The position numbers and the translations under genes are program-made. The notes beneath the pieces are model-generated. The model worked only from the letters and a program-made list of their open reading frames with translations. It was not told the origin of the DNA and made no database searches. DNA of 64,000 nt from Subtercola sp. PAMC28395 (lineage in GTDB: Bacteria > Actinomycetota > Actinomycetes > Actinomycetales > Microbacteriaceae), in NCBI RefSeq assembly GCF_018889995.1, contig NZ_CP076547.1, forward strand, positions 1,302,001 to 1,366,000, given 5' to 3'. Shown here piece after piece: positions 27,148-36,427 of the stretch; within the stretch, counting starts at the first letter, position 1; each line of letters starts with the position of its first letter.

Positions 27148-28274
27148 GGCTGCACCACCACTGTTGTGTCCTGCAACGTGTCCTGTGTGCGCCGCATTCT
27201 CGTGACCCGTGCATAGAAATTGTCCACAACAACGCCCTGCACCATGCGGCGAACATCGAGCACGTCACCGAGTTCACGCAACGGGTTGAAAATTTCGGAC
27301 AGCACAACCTCCACCGAACGCAACTTCGAAACACGCGGCAACCAGTTGTTCACAAAGCTCATCGCAGCCTCGGGGGTGTTCACGTACTGCGATGAGAAGA
27401 ACATGGGGCGGCGTCGGAACGGCGACAAAGAACCGTCCACGTTCTGCGCCCTGAGAGGCCCGTCCGTGATCTCACCTGACGCAAGTACTGACTCTGTGGT
27501 GCCCGCATACGACCTAACAACCACACGGTTGTACACTGACGAGTTCGACATGCCCCGCGTCACACCGACAAGGGTTCCCTCATCGCCGCCCTTCAAAACG
27601 TCCACAGGCGACGGCCACACGTTCGGGCGCATCGAAACCGTCCCGTCGGGGGTCATATACGCCACAGCATCCAACGACCCTGCAAGGTCATAGATGGCAT
27701 GCAGTTTGTCTTCCTGGTACGCAACCGAAGAACTGATCGGGGCGTCCGTGATAGTGCGTGTGACCGGTAGACCTGTCAGGCGTTGAATCTCCGTCCACAC
27801 CGAGGACAGGTTCGGTGGTGAACCGGGAACGTCGAAACGGTCTGCCTGTACCGCATCGAACGCATCTTTCAACGTCAAATCGATCAGGTCACCCTTGGAC
27901 AGGATCGCCGTGTTGAACACGAACTGTGTTGAATTAATATGCGGCGTTTCCGCTATTTCGTAATGCCCCAACGTCACCCGCTCAGCGAAACCCGGTCCAA
28001 CGTTCACGAGCGCGTAGAGAATGATTTTCGTGCCGAAAGGGGACAAATAGTCACCAATAGCGGTCGGTGCGACGGTCTCAGCGAAAGCACCCTGATACAC
28101 AATCGTCAGAGATGCTGAACCTTGCACAAGAGCGGTCGCATCATCATCAACAGTCACGTTCGTAACATCAACGTCGCGTAGGACACGCACACCGTCATAG
28201 AAGACATCCACGACATACCAGTGATCGAACGAACCAGTCAAAGCGCCGGTGAGAGAAGGCGTCCCATATCTCAT
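27144..28274 (-). CDS. Minor tail protein (DUF5047-like)
   Basis: 376 residues, ATG 28274. The body, with SFDHWYVVDVFYDGVRVLRDVDV and the closing DVLDVRRMVQGVVVDNFYARVTRM, resembles DUF5047-type tail proteins of actinobacteriophages located after the distal tail protein. Presumed component of the tail tip hub. It overlaps its neighbour at 27147. Confidence 0.65.
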   Translation of the reverse strand: MRYGTPSLTGALTGSFDHWYVVDVFYDGVRVLRDVDVTNVTVDDDATALVQGSASLTIVYQGAFAETVAPTAIGDYLSPFGTKIILYALVNVGPGFAERVTLGHYEIAETPHINSTQFVFNTAILSKGDLIDLTLKDAFDAVQADRFDVPGSPPNLSSVWTEIQRLTGLPVTRTITDAPISSSVAYQEDKLHAIYDLAGSLDAVAYMTPDGTVSMRPNVWPSPVDVLKGGDEGTLVGVTRGMSNSSVYNRVVVRSYAGTTESVLASGEITDGPLRAQNVDGSLSPFRRRPMFFSSQYVNTPEAAMSFVNNWLPRVSKLRSVEVVLSEIFNPLRELGDVLDVRRMVQGVVVDNFYARVTRMRRTQDTLQDTTVVVQP

Positions 28275-28289
28275 GAACGACCCCTCTCA

Positions 28290-29129
28290 TCAACCAGCTA
28301 GTCCCGCTTTGCTGAAATCCGCGTCACGGTCACCGCGTGTCGCATAGGCGGCGGCACGCGCACCACGGGTCGGGAATGCCGCATCAATATCTGCACGCCG
28401 CAACGTGGGAATGATCAGGCCCGGATATGGCGGCGCAACCTCATCGACTGCCATCGTGAACGTCAACAGGGCGTTCACGCCCGCGATGGTTTCGTGCGGG
28501 TCCAGACAGCCAGCGAACAGCAGTCTCGGGATACGAACCGGGCCAGGGTTTCGGATACAGATCACTGACGGGTAGTTGGTTGTGTACGAGCCGAACATTT
28601 GCCCGAACGTGTCTAACGCAGCCGTTGTGGGGAGACGCACCCGTAACGGCATACCGGTCAGGCCGCGACGTTGCCCGCCGATCGTGCGCCCGACAGTTGC
28701 ACCTTCCGGCCACACCGTACTGCCGGGCGATGGCCTCGAGAAGTCGTCAGCGGACCCGAGCATGATATTCGCTGTCACCGCCAGCAACGGGTTCAACGGT
28801 TGGTGAATGTATGTGCGCGTGAAGAACAGGCCCGTTGACGTGGTGCCGGTGAAACCCAACGACACGCCTGCCGAGTTGAACTGTTCCGCCTGGTACGTGA
28901 TTGTTGTGCCGCCAGGTGGTTCGTAGTCCATGACCGTCGCACCGCCGACCGCGTACAAGTTCACACCGCCACGCACACGGAACTGTCGCCCCTCAGAGAC
29001 CCGGTACACGTTGACCGTCTGCGTGCCTGCTGCGAGAGCGAAGAACTGCACCAACACTGTCGGCCCGGCCCCTGCGAGTGGCACCGTTTCGTCGGGAATG
29101 TACGGGGTCAGGGTGGGTTCGTACACCAT
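28290..29129 (-). CDS. Distal tail-like minor tail protein
   Basis: 279 residues. ATG 29129 overlaps the tape-measure stop (TAATG). Beta-rich; MLGSADDFSRPSPGSTVW and TYTTNYPSVICIRNPGPVRIPRLLFAGCLDP fit a Dit-like hub protein in position and style. The C-terminus contains short degenerate repeats (AAFPTRGARAAAYATRGDRDADF). The function is inferred from synteny immediately downstream of the tape measure. Confidence 0.6.
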   Translation of the reverse strand: MVYEPTLTPYIPDETVPLAGAGPTVLVQFFALAAGTQTVNVYRVSEGRQFRVRGGVNLYAVGGATVMDYEPPGGTTITYQAEQFNSAGVSLGFTGTTSTGLFFTRTYIHQPLNPLLAVTANIMLGSADDFSRPSPGSTVWPEGATVGRTIGGQRRGLTGMPLRVRLPTTAALDTFGQMFGSYTTNYPSVICIRNPGPVRIPRLLFAGCLDPHETIAGVNALLTFTMAVDEVAPPYPGLIIPTLRRADIDAAFPTRGARAAAYATRGDRDADFSKAGLAG

Positions 29130-32026
29130 TAGTACGTTCCCCCCTGACGGCCCGACATTACGATCGACTTGTTCGCCGCCGCCGCTTTCTTGATCCTGAA
29201 ATCCACCAAAGACGTGATATCGATACCGGTCTTGTTGACCACCTCGACCGTCACTGACATGGGCTGTTGAGAACCGTTCGAACTACCAGTAGACGGTTTG
29301 AGTACCATTCCTGCGTTCATCGCCTTCAGCACAGGCCGGTTCTTATCTGCCTGCCCGAACTTGTTCGAAACGACTTCCTCCCCGTCAGCGAGACGGAACA
29401 GGCCAGCCATGTCGGTGAATGCGTTACCGGGACCAGAAACAGTGCCACCGGGACCACCACCAGCGAGACCCGGGATGGTCCCACCGTCAGCCTTTTTCAG
29501 CATTGACCCGTCGCCTGGTGTCGGCAGTTGTGAATTGACGTACTGGGTGACCTGCTGCGTTGTCATCACAACGGTGATCGGGATTGTTTTCTGGATCTCC
29601 GCAAGCTTCGCGTTGAACTGGTCAATCTTCGCCTTCGCAGTGTCGGCCTCGAACTCAGCATGAGTTGTTGGAATGTTGGTCGGGATTTTGAAAAGCTCAT
29701 CAACGTACTTATGAACCTGATCGGCGTCCTCACCGTGCGCAATTGCGTTATCGATGATCGTTTGCTTCATCGACTCCATCTTGGATTTGGTGTCAGCAAC
29801 AGACCCGCCGTTGTCGCGGAAAGCCTGTGCTGACGCCTCAGCCGCTTGCACAAGGTTGATCAGCTCGCCTCGGTTTTTCACCGCCGCTGCGCTACCGTCA
29901 TCCAGTGATGTCGTAGCCCGGTTGATGTTCTTTCCCGCCGCGTCCATGTGGTCAGCCATGTTCGCGATCTGAGAATCGAACTGGTTTTGAGCCGCCGCCG
30001 CGCTGATCGTCTTACCGTTCAGCGCATCTAGCGACTGCTTGAGCAGACCTGCCGCATCGTTCTGCAGATACATCTTCGCCGTAGCAATAGCCGTCTGGGT
30101 CGCGAGATCGGTTTGACCTGACATCGCAGACAAATACGCACTCTCAGAAACAGCAGCAGCAGCAGCATTAGCCAACAGTGCAGCCTTCTGCTCATCAGTC
30201 GAAATCGTCACCCCACCAATAGCGGTCTGGTAGACGTTGTACGCGGCGATCTGAGCCTGCAAAGCCGACGACTGGTCCTGATACCCGTTGCGGAGTTTCG
30301 TGGCCGCGTCAAGCTGCGCCTGCTGCTCGTTCGTCATCGTCTGAGACTTCGCCGTTGCCTGCGAAATGCTGTCAGTGATGTTCAACAGATCCCGGTTGAG
30401 TTCCTTCTGCGCGTCCGAATTACCGAGAGTCGCGTCCGTCACCAACTTCGTGGAGATACCCAGCTTGGTCGCCGCGTCATACGCGCCCAACGACTGCAAC
30501 TGCTGGGCAGCTTTCGCCTTGATGTTGTCGCCTATGATGCCGGAATCTTCCTGCACCGCTTGGGAGTAATCCTGCATCGCAGCGGTCGCCTGCGAGTTCG
30601 ACGCTGAAACGGCAATGAACACCGCCGACAGTGCAGCGACAGCCGCCGCGACCCACCCGATAGGGCCAAGCGCAACATCTGTTGCAACACCCACACCAGC
30701 GAGAGCAACCTGCAAACCCTCAAGCATCGGGGTGATGAACCCCCACGCTTTGAAAGCGATAGTCCCCCACGTGATCGCAGCTATCAAGGCGGACAGAACA
30801 TCGACCGGGATTGCGTTGATACTGCCCGCAAGGACCGTCAAAACTTGCAATCCCACCGACCCCATCGGCGCCAAAGCCTCAAGAACGTGCATCACCATAG
30901 ACGCGAGCTGCCCCAACACGCCTTCCACAGTTGGGAGTACCGACATTGCATAGGTGGCGAACCTTTGCAGCCCACCGTTCTGGGTCCATGAGTTGAAACC
31001 CTCAGCGAGCCGCTCAACATACGCACCAGCAGTCAACATCAGAGGGTTCAGAACCCTCAACGCCGTCAAAGCGCCGTTGAAAAGGTTGCCGCCCGTCTTA
31101 CCCATCAGGCCCGAGAAATCGGCGATCTGTTGGTTCAGGAACGGCATTTGTGCTTGCGCGTCACCGACAGCCTTTTTGAAAGCACCCAGCATGGTGAGAG
31201 CGGAAGTCTGCGACAACTGGTTCAGGTCGCCACGCAACACACCAAGACCGTTACGGAACTGGTCACCCGCAACAGTGCCCTGGTTCATCTCGTTCCTGAT
31301 ACCGAGGATCGCCAGAACACCAGCCGTACCCATACCGGCAAGCGCGCCGGCGATACCGACAGCACCAGCAGCGAGCGGCACCATCATCGGCAACAAGATC
31401 GCGACCGCGCCCGCGATCTTGGCAGCTCGTGAGGCGTTCTTCTGGTTCGAGCTTGCCGCCTTCTCCGTGGACGCTGCAACAGTCTCGTTCGCTGCAGCTT
31501 CTTCCAGAGATGCGGTAGCGGCCTTCTTCTTAGACTCCACCAAGGCGAGTTCTGAGGCGGTAGCTTTCTCGTTCGCCGTATCAAGACGCTTCATCGTCTC
31601 AGACAGTGTGAGTTCGGCAGACGCCAGCTGAATGTCAGTCGTTTTGCCCTTTTCACGCAGAGCATCCAACTTCATCTGGTTCAGGCTTGCTCGCGCATAA
31701 GCACTGTCAGCCGCCGACATCGCCACAGCGAGACGTTTCTCAGCCGCAGCAACCGCATCAACACGCGCAGCAGAACCAGCAGAAGGCCCAACGTTCGTGG
31801 AAACTGTCGGCCCACCAGCACCCGCAGCGTCCGCAGCCGAATGCAACGCCTCAAGTTTCGCTAACGCTTCACCTGTCGAAGCGGAAACGGTGATCGTCGG
31901 GGACAGGCGGCCCAAACGTTCCGCTTCCGCCTCAGTGTCCGTGACACCTTTTATCCAGTCGGAGCGATCCATTTTCAGGATGCCCTGAATGGTGCCTACC
32001 GTTGTGGGACCTTCACTCATCGTCAC
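29129..32026 (-). CDS. Tape measure protein
   Basis: 965 residues from GTG 32026 (ATG 32020 also possible; GAGGAAG upstream favours GTG). It is the longest prophage gene. The N-terminal ~200 residues are a long coiled-coil-like helix, then a hydrophobic block at ~205-245 (IAGAVAILLPMMVPLAAGAVGIAGALAG), further hydrophobic segments (~430-480), and a Gly/Pro-rich C-terminus. This is the standard siphovirus tape measure. It sets tail length, implying ~140 nm by the usual ~0.15 nm per residue. It overlaps the frameshifted chaperone ORF. Confidence 0.93.
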   Translation of the reverse strand: MTMSEGPTTVGTIQGILKMDRSDWIKGVTDTEAEAERLGRLSPTITVSASTGEALAKLEALHSAADAAGAGGPTVSTNVGPSAGSAARVDAVAAAEKRLAVAMSAADSAYARASLNQMKLDALREKGKTTDIQLASAELTLSETMKRLDTANEKATASELALVESKKKAATASLEEAAANETVAASTEKAASSNQKNASRAAKIAGAVAILLPMMVPLAAGAVGIAGALAGMGTAGVLAILGIRNEMNQGTVAGDQFRNGLGVLRGDLNQLSQTSALTMLGAFKKAVGDAQAQMPFLNQQIADFSGLMGKTGGNLFNGALTALRVLNPLMLTAGAYVERLAEGFNSWTQNGGLQRFATYAMSVLPTVEGVLGQLASMVMHVLEALAPMGSVGLQVLTVLAGSINAIPVDVLSALIAAITWGTIAFKAWGFITPMLEGLQVALAGVGVATDVALGPIGWVAAAVAALSAVFIAVSASNSQATAAMQDYSQAVQEDSGIIGDNIKAKAAQQLQSLGAYDAATKLGISTKLVTDATLGNSDAQKELNRDLLNITDSISQATAKSQTMTNEQQAQLDAATKLRNGYQDQSSALQAQIAAYNVYQTAIGGVTISTDEQKAALLANAAAAAVSESAYLSAMSGQTDLATQTAIATAKMYLQNDAAGLLKQSLDALNGKTISAAAAQNQFDSQIANMADHMDAAGKNINRATTSLDDGSAAAVKNRGELINLVQAAEASAQAFRDNGGSVADTKSKMESMKQTIIDNAIAHGEDADQVHKYVDELFKIPTNIPTTHAEFEADTAKAKIDQFNAKLAEIQKTIPITVVMTTQQVTQYVNSQLPTPGDGSMLKKADGGTIPGLAGGGPGGTVSGPGNAFTDMAGLFRLADGEEVVSNKFGQADKNRPVLKAMNAGMVLKPSTGSSNGSQQPMSVTVEVVNKTGIDITSLVDFRIKKAAAANKSIVMSGRQGGTY

Positions 32027-32683
32027 TCACCGGTTCTTCCTCGAAAGTCTGGAAATGCCGCCACAACGGTGTTTCCGTCGAAAGCAACCCGTTCACACGG
32101 GCCTTGAACCAACGAAACGACTTCACATGCCACACGTCCTCAAGGTCCACACCCAGAACGGTGTGGAACGAGAACTCAACCAGCGGCCACACCTCAACAA
32201 GTTCAGCGAACGAAACCGGCCTACCCTGAGCTGATGTCAGGTTGTCGGGGAGGTCGTACCCTTCGTACCTGCCGTACTCGTCTTTTTCGCCCCACCCGTA
32301 CTGTTCGAGCGCCGCGAAGCCCTGTTGCCTGTCGCCGCCTGCTTCTCCGTCAGGAGGGCGGCTAAACGATTTGGGTCAACACCCGCCTCCCATGTGGCCT
32401 CAGCCATATCGCGCCCGTACTGGTGGTCTGCTACGGCGGTGAGGCCGATGCGTTCCAGTGCCTTAGACGGAACACCGTCAGACAGCAACACTTCCCACAG
32501 CGGGCCGAGAACAAGCTTCCACAGTTCGTTTGGTGCAGCCTGGGCAGCATCATGGTCGCGGCCCGAAGCGAGCTCATCAAAGCGGATACCAGCCTCAATG
32601 CTCAGCGGGGGGACCGTATAGTTTTTACCGTTCACAGGGAGCACAAGCGGACCCGCCGTGAACTCTTGATAGTCCTTCAACAT
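32013..32683 (-). CDS. Tail assembly chaperone gpGT, made by -1 frameshift
   Basis: Extension of gpG (32237-32683) into the -1 frame. After codons GCG AAA AAG at 32290-32282 the -1 frame is open for 89 codons (DEYGRYEGYDLPDNL...VSDDE) and stops at TGA 32015-32013, overlapping the tape-measure start. That frame has no start codon of its own in a sensible place, reads like a globular Trp-rich domain, and occupies the exact slot of gpT in lambda-like tails. Total length is ~223 residues. gpGT binds the tape measure and recruits tail subunits. Confidence 0.8.
32237..32683 (-). CDS. Tail assembly chaperone gpG
   Basis: 148 residues, ATG 32683 preceded by GAAAGG. It starts MLKDYQEFTAGPLVLPVNGKNYTVPPLSIEAG, typical of actinobacteriophage tail chaperones upstream of the tape measure. 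The C-terminal ~25 residues (SNSTGGAKKTSTAGTKGTTSPTT) are low complexity and are read only without frameshifting. The -1 product gpGT is listed separately. Confidence 0.82.
   Translation of the reverse strand: MLKDYQEFTAGPLVLPVNGKNYTVPPLSIEAGIRFDELASGRDHDAAQAAPNELWKLVLGPLWEVLLSDGVPSKALERIGLTAVADHQYGRDMAEATWEAGVDPNRLAALLTEKQAATGNRASRRSNSTGGAKKTSTAGTKGTTSPTT
32282..32288 (-). promoter_or_regulatory. Candidate -1 ribosomal slippery site
   Basis: Heptamer G_AAA_AAG in the zero frame of gpG. The A-site Lys tRNA re-pairs well (AAG to AAA) while the P-site would need AAA to GAA, so the site is weaker than the consensus X_XXY_YYZ. No other slippery heptamer fits between the point where the -1 frame is open and the end of gpG. 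Confidence 0.6.
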
Positions 32684-32751
32684 GGGTTACCTTTCGTTGG
32701 GGATGAGCCTGGCCAGCCTGCATCCCCACACAGGGCTGGCCAGGGGTCTAA

Positions 32752-33462
32752 CTACGCGCCGCGTGTGTAGGGCAGCGGGGTAGCGTCAGGGCCGACCGCG
32801 TTTGTCACGAGGATCGGTGCGGAACCGGCTGAACCGGCAGGCATCACGGCCACAATGAGCGAGTCAGAAAGAACCGTCCATGTCGTCGCGTTCACACCAC
32901 CGAACTTGACACCGGTCGTAGCGAGCGTGCCGGTGAAACCGGTACCGGCGAGAGTGACCTGACCGCCAACAGCCACCGCAGGAGGCGCAGCAGTGATCAC
33001 GTTCGGGACGGCGGCGGCGACACCCGGGTTGGTGATCGTGGTGAGAATGCCGTCACCCTGCAAAGTGGCGGTGACTTCCTCAATGTCCGCGATGCCTGTC
33101 TTTGACTGGTTCCAGTCGACCAACGCACGACCGGACCAGTTACCGATCGTGGCACCGTTCCTGTCATACCAGCGCACATACGCACGGGCGGCGTCACCGA
33201 ACTGAAACCGGGTGTTCTCGAGGATGAGCTGGCCGGGGTCGGAGGGGATGTTACCGGTCGTGTCGCGGGAGAACTTCACAACCAACTGCCACCCGGTGAG
33301 GGTCTTCTCGAACCCAGCGAAACCGCCGTTGTCGTAGTCATCGGTTGACTGGTTGGTGGCGTTCTCTTTCGGTGCGAAGTCGTTGATGTTACGCAACGCA
33401 GTCCATGACACGCCGTCAACGGACACGTCAACCTTGAACCTGCGGGCAAGAGCTTTTGACAC
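32752..33462 (-). CDS. Major tail protein with C-terminal Ig-like (IPT/TIG) domain
   Basis: 236 residues from GTG 33462, preceded by GGAGG. The N-terminal ~150 residues (tail-tube fold: RRFKVDVSVDGVSWTALRNIND, LVVKFSRDT, AYVRWYDRNG) form the tube subunit. The last ~85 residues (PAVAVGGQVTLAGTGFTG ... VKFGGVNATTWTVLSDSLIVAVMPAGSAGSAPI) match the IPT/TIG immunoglobulin-like fold found as a surface decoration on tail tubes. The longer upstream frame has no conserved content and would start inside a hairpin region. Confidence 0.82.
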   Translation of the reverse strand: MSKALARRFKVDVSVDGVSWTALRNINDFAPKENATNQSTDDYDNGGFAGFEKTLTGWQLVVKFSRDTTGNIPSDPGQLILENTRFQFGDAARAYVRWYDRNGATIGNWSGRALVDWNQSKTGIADIEEVTATLQGDGILTTITNPGVAAAVPNVITAAPPAVAVGGQVTLAGTGFTGTLATTGVKFGGVNATTWTVLSDSLIVAVMPAGSAGSAPILVTNAVGPDATPLPYTRGA

Positions 33463-33571
33463 AGTGAGCCTCCTAAAGGCATCGGGGCATGATGAATAAG
33501 CCCCAAGACGGATGCCGAGGGGTTGGGAGTGCCGCAACTGCGGCGACCTGTGGGGGAGGTGGTCTAGATGG

Positions 33572-34021
33572 TCACCACGAGCCGCCTGCGGGGCGCAGAA
33601 CGGAAGGTGCAACAGAAACGTCTAGGTAGTACTGGTCAATCCGGTCATCACGTTTCAGGGCGTCCGTGCCCATCGGTGTGGAGACGCGGCGAAACATTTG
33701 TGTGATCGTGACCGTGCCGCACACATACCCGGTGAGACCCTGCAAGATCGGGAAAACCGAATCGAGGAGATTATCAACATCTACCGGGTCACCGGGAAAA
33801 CCGCGGCCACGGAGTTGGACCATGACCTGACCGTCAGGCATCGTGATCGAGTCGCCCTGGTTCACCGCCGTCAACGTGACGATCCGGTCAGGTTTGTCAG
33901 GCCTTAGTTTCAGCACTATCGCGGTCTGCGAATCCGTGTACACCTCATCGGGGGTGTAGTCGATACCCAACCCGGCACTGGCGATTAGTTTCGCGAGACC
34001 GTCGAGAAGGTCGAAGTTCAT
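33572..34021 (-). CDS. Tail terminator / minor capsid protein (Minor_capsid_3-like)
   Basis: 149 residues, ATG 34021, overlapping the upstream stop. IGLDYTP-type N-terminus (LGIDYTPDEVYTDSQTAIVLKL) and GYVCGTVTITQMFRRVSTPMGTD are in line with the phage minor capsid/tail terminator family. Located between the HK97 gp10-like protein and the major tail protein, it should cap the tail tube for head joining. Confidence 0.65.
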   Translation of the reverse strand: MNFDLLDGLAKLIASAGLGIDYTPDEVYTDSQTAIVLKLRPDKPDRIVTLTAVNQGDSITMPDGQVMVQLRGRGFPGDPVDVDNLLDSVFPILQGLTGYVCGTVTITQMFRRVSTPMGTDALKRDDRIDQYYLDVSVAPSVLRPAGGSW

Positions 34022-34341
34022 CAGATCACCTTCCCGAGCTCGTCAGCGATGATCTTCAACACTTTCGGCGCCTCAGTGATCATCGGTTGTTCGAGGAACA
34101 ACGCTTGACCGTGGGTGTGCCGGAAGTCGAGTCCGTAATGCTGGTATCTGGCGTACGGGCCGGGGTACAGGAGTCGCGCTTCGTCCGTGGTTGCTGTGAC
34201 CGATGCTGAGCCCACAAGGTGCCCTGTTTCGATGGGTGTCAGGTCTGCGGAGACTGCTCTGACGTGTTCCATCGCTTTCGCGAGAATGCCGGGAAGCGCC
34301 GCGGTGATCTTGGCATCAATCGGGCCGAAGTCGATCGCCAC
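34021..34341 (-). CDS. HK97 gp10-like / Minor_capsid_2-like tail completion protein
   Basis: 106 residues, GTG 34341. The signature is SADLTPIETGHLVGSASV...YPGPYARYQHYGLDFRHTHGQALFLEQPM, i.e. two elements (P-hydrophobic-xTGxL, YAxYQHYG) diagnostic of gp10-like neck proteins. It acts in head-tail joining. Tightly packed with its neighbours. Confidence 0.75.
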   Translation of the reverse strand: MAIDFGPIDAKITAALPGILAKAMEHVRAVSADLTPIETGHLVGSASVTATTDEARLLYPGPYARYQHYGLDFRHTHGQALFLEQPMITEAPKVLKIIADELGKVI

Positions 34342-34350
34342 GGACGTCTC

Positions 34351-34686
34351 CTATGTGAGGTCGATGACGATATGGTCAGGCAAACCCAACCCACCTGAGT
34401 CACCAACCGAGATCGCGGTCACACGGCCCACATCAAACGGGGTAGTGACACGCGCATCAGGGGTGAACAGGGGCAGATTGACCGGGAACGTCGCAATGTG
34501 TGTGTTCGACGGGACAGTCTCACCAGCACTGTTGCGGACAAGTTTGCGGGACATTTCCACCAGGCACCCATTCGGCGGCGCGAGAACCACGGGAATAGCG
34601 AACTTATCCACACCGGAACCGGTCTGCCCAAGGAACCGTTCAACCGTCACAGTGTGGACGTAGAACTCTGCGAAATCGTCGTCCAT
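34351..34686 (-). CDS. Head-tail adaptor-like protein
   Basis: 111 residues from ATG 34686, which overlaps the previous stop (ATGA). DFAEFYVHTVTVERFLGQTGSG... and a beta-rich remainder suit the head-closure/adaptor family that follows the connector. Assigned mainly by order within the neck module. Confidence 0.55.
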   Translation of the reverse strand: MDDDFAEFYVHTVTVERFLGQTGSGVDKFAIPVVLAPPNGCLVEMSRKLVRNSAGETVPSNTHIATFPVNLPLFTPDARVTTPFDVGRVTAISVGDSGGLGLPDHIVIDLT

Positions 34687-35165
34687 CAGACGAGATTCGG
34701 CCAAATACCGGGAGTGTTACCGTACCCGTACTCACGAGACGGCCAGTAACTGATGAGGTTCTGCTGCCGCAATTTCTCAACAGCATCCGGCACAAGTGTG
34801 GTGGTGGCCGATGCGAGAGCAGCAGCGGTCTGCTCAGCGCCCGCGATTGTCACTGATGCGCTCAAAATCTTCTTCGAAGACCGCACACCGCCCTGCTGGA
34901 TGCCACCAGCGAGCGGGTCGATTTTCAGTGCGGCGAGAGCAGCAGCCTGGATGCATGTCGCGTCGTTCATGCACTTCAGAATTTTCGGGTCAGATGGTAG
35001 CCCGGTTGACGTGTCTGTGGCGTACACAGCCTGCCGGGTCGCTTTCAAAACCATTGATGTTGCCTTCCGCAGCAACGGTACGGCGTTCGTCGGCGCGACG
35101 GCACCCGTCCATGCTGCCAGGTCCTCCGCCGTAGCGAACGTGTCAGGGACAGTCCAGTCGTACAC
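34686..35165 (-). CDS. Head-tail connector protein
   Basis: 159 residues, GTG 35165. N-terminal FATAEDLAAWTGAVAPTNAVPLLRKATSMVLKATRQAVY is the helical start of gp6-type connector proteins; Cys and Gln residues (MNDATCIQAAALAALKI) and the SAGVT-like segment follow. Position directly after the capsid gene supports the call. Confidence 0.65.
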   Translation of the reverse strand: MYDWTVPDTFATAEDLAAWTGAVAPTNAVPLLRKATSMVLKATRQAVYATDTSTGLPSDPKILKCMNDATCIQAAALAALKIDPLAGGIQQGGVRSSKKILSASVTIAGAEQTAAALASATTTLVPDAVEKLRQQNLISYWPSREYGYGNTPGIWPNLV

Positions 35166-35225
35166 GGTTACCTCCTCATCAAGTGGGGATGCTGGGCGGC
35201 AGGATCACCACCGCCCAGCAAGGTG

Positions 35226-36419
35226 TTACAGCAGCGGCAGGCCGCGGTAGAGACCGTGTGCGGTCTCCTTGCCATACTCAAGCCCGATCTCGCCGTAGAT
35301 CTGGACCTCATCGGAGGCCCCAACCTTGGCGAGAGGTTCCTCGAAGAAGTGACCCTTGTTCGGGACTTCGAGGAACACAGGGGTGAGCTGCTCGAGCGAG
35401 GTGACGAGCAGTGCGTCGGCGGGCATGAAACGGTCGAGCATGACGTTGAACGTTGCAACATCGGACTCGATGGTCGTGAAGTTCACACCACCAACAGTTC
35501 GGGAGGTCTCATGAAACTGTCCGTACGCGGATGCGTACGTCTTCGAGATGTTCCGCTTCTGCGTCGAGTTGACGATGATCGTCGCCATGTCGCCGTCTTC
35601 GAGACCACCGTTGTCGAACACCATCTGGAAGAGGGTGTTGTAGAGGTCAGTGGACAGTGTGGTCGCTGTGGCAGGCTTCGACAGCGACACGGTTGCCGTG
35701 CCGATCGTGATCGGGGTGCCGCCTGCTGCAGATGCCACCTTGAACGCGTTCGTGGACTGAGCGACCACATAGTAGGTTCGGCCAACGACAAGCGTCGGGG
35801 ATGCACCCACGTCCGAGAAGATAACCTTGTCACCGTTCGCATACGTGGTAGCGGTGTCCGTGATCGTGTCCGTCGAGGCCGACTTGCCGGTCGACTGGAT
35901 CAGCGGGGCAACAGTGATCAGGTTCGTCTGGACCGCCTGCAACAGCCCACGAGTCTTACGAGGCGTGGTGTTGTCAGTCGGGGACTGGTACTGGCCGTTG
36001 ATGAACGAGAACTCAACATCGCGGGCGATTTCCTTGATCTTCGCAGCGACCTGATAGTCGAGTTCGTTCTGCACGGGCTGGACACCGGTCGCGACGTTGA
36101 TCGAGTTGATGGCACCAGTCGCGGACTGCTTGGTGTAGCTGACCGACGCTTTTTCCTGATGAATTTCTGCGACGTTCGACACGACCGAGCGGACACGGTT
36201 GTCAGCGGTAGGTGCGACGGCGCCTTCCACCTGTGTGTTCTGGCCTGCGTTGCGCAGGTCATCGGTCTGCCACGTGAACGTGGTCGCGTCGGCTTTCTTA
36301 CCGCCGGTGAGACCTCCGATCAGTGACAGGAGCGGGGTTGTTTCGGGGGTGAGGTGGAAGAGTTCTCCCACATAGTTGGGCAGACCGAAGGTCGTACCCA
36401 TTCCGGCGATACCGGCCAT
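35226..36419 (-). CDS. Major capsid protein (HK97 fold, DUF5309/SU10-like)
   Basis: 397 residues, ATG 36419. N-terminal FGLPNYVGELFHLTPETTPLLSLIGGLTGGKK and TFTWQTDDLRNA are typical of the DUF5309 capsid family; the E-loop/P-domain (SVSYTKQSATGAINSI, EIARDVEFSFINGQYQ) follows. A Thr/Ala/Val-rich segment at ~190-270 (ITDTATTYANGDKVIFSDVGASPTLVVGRTYYVVA) looks like an inserted Ig-like or beta domain displayed on the capsid. The C-terminus EIGLEYGKETAHGLYRGLPL closes the fold. Confidence 0.88.
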   Translation of the reverse strand: MAGIAGMGTTFGLPNYVGELFHLTPETTPLLSLIGGLTGGKKADATTFTWQTDDLRNAGQNTQVEGAVAPTADNRVRSVVSNVAEIHQEKASVSYTKQSATGAINSINVATGVQPVQNELDYQVAAKIKEIARDVEFSFINGQYQSPTDNTTPRKTRGLLQAVQTNLITVAPLIQSTGKSASTDTITDTATTYANGDKVIFSDVGASPTLVVGRTYYVVAQSTNAFKVASAAGGTPITIGTATVSLSKPATATTLSTDLYNTLFQMVFDNGGLEDGDMATIIVNSTQKRNISKTYASAYGQFHETSRTVGGVNFTTIESDVATFNVMLDRFMPADALLVTSLEQLTPVFLEVPNKGHFFEEPLAKVGASDEVQIYGEIGLEYGKETAHGLYRGLPLL

Positions 36420-36427
36420 GATGACTC

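Noticed and set aside
35223..36326. 367-codon plus-strand ORF over the capsid gene
   Set aside because: Antisense shadow; the minus frame is the recognisable capsid protein.
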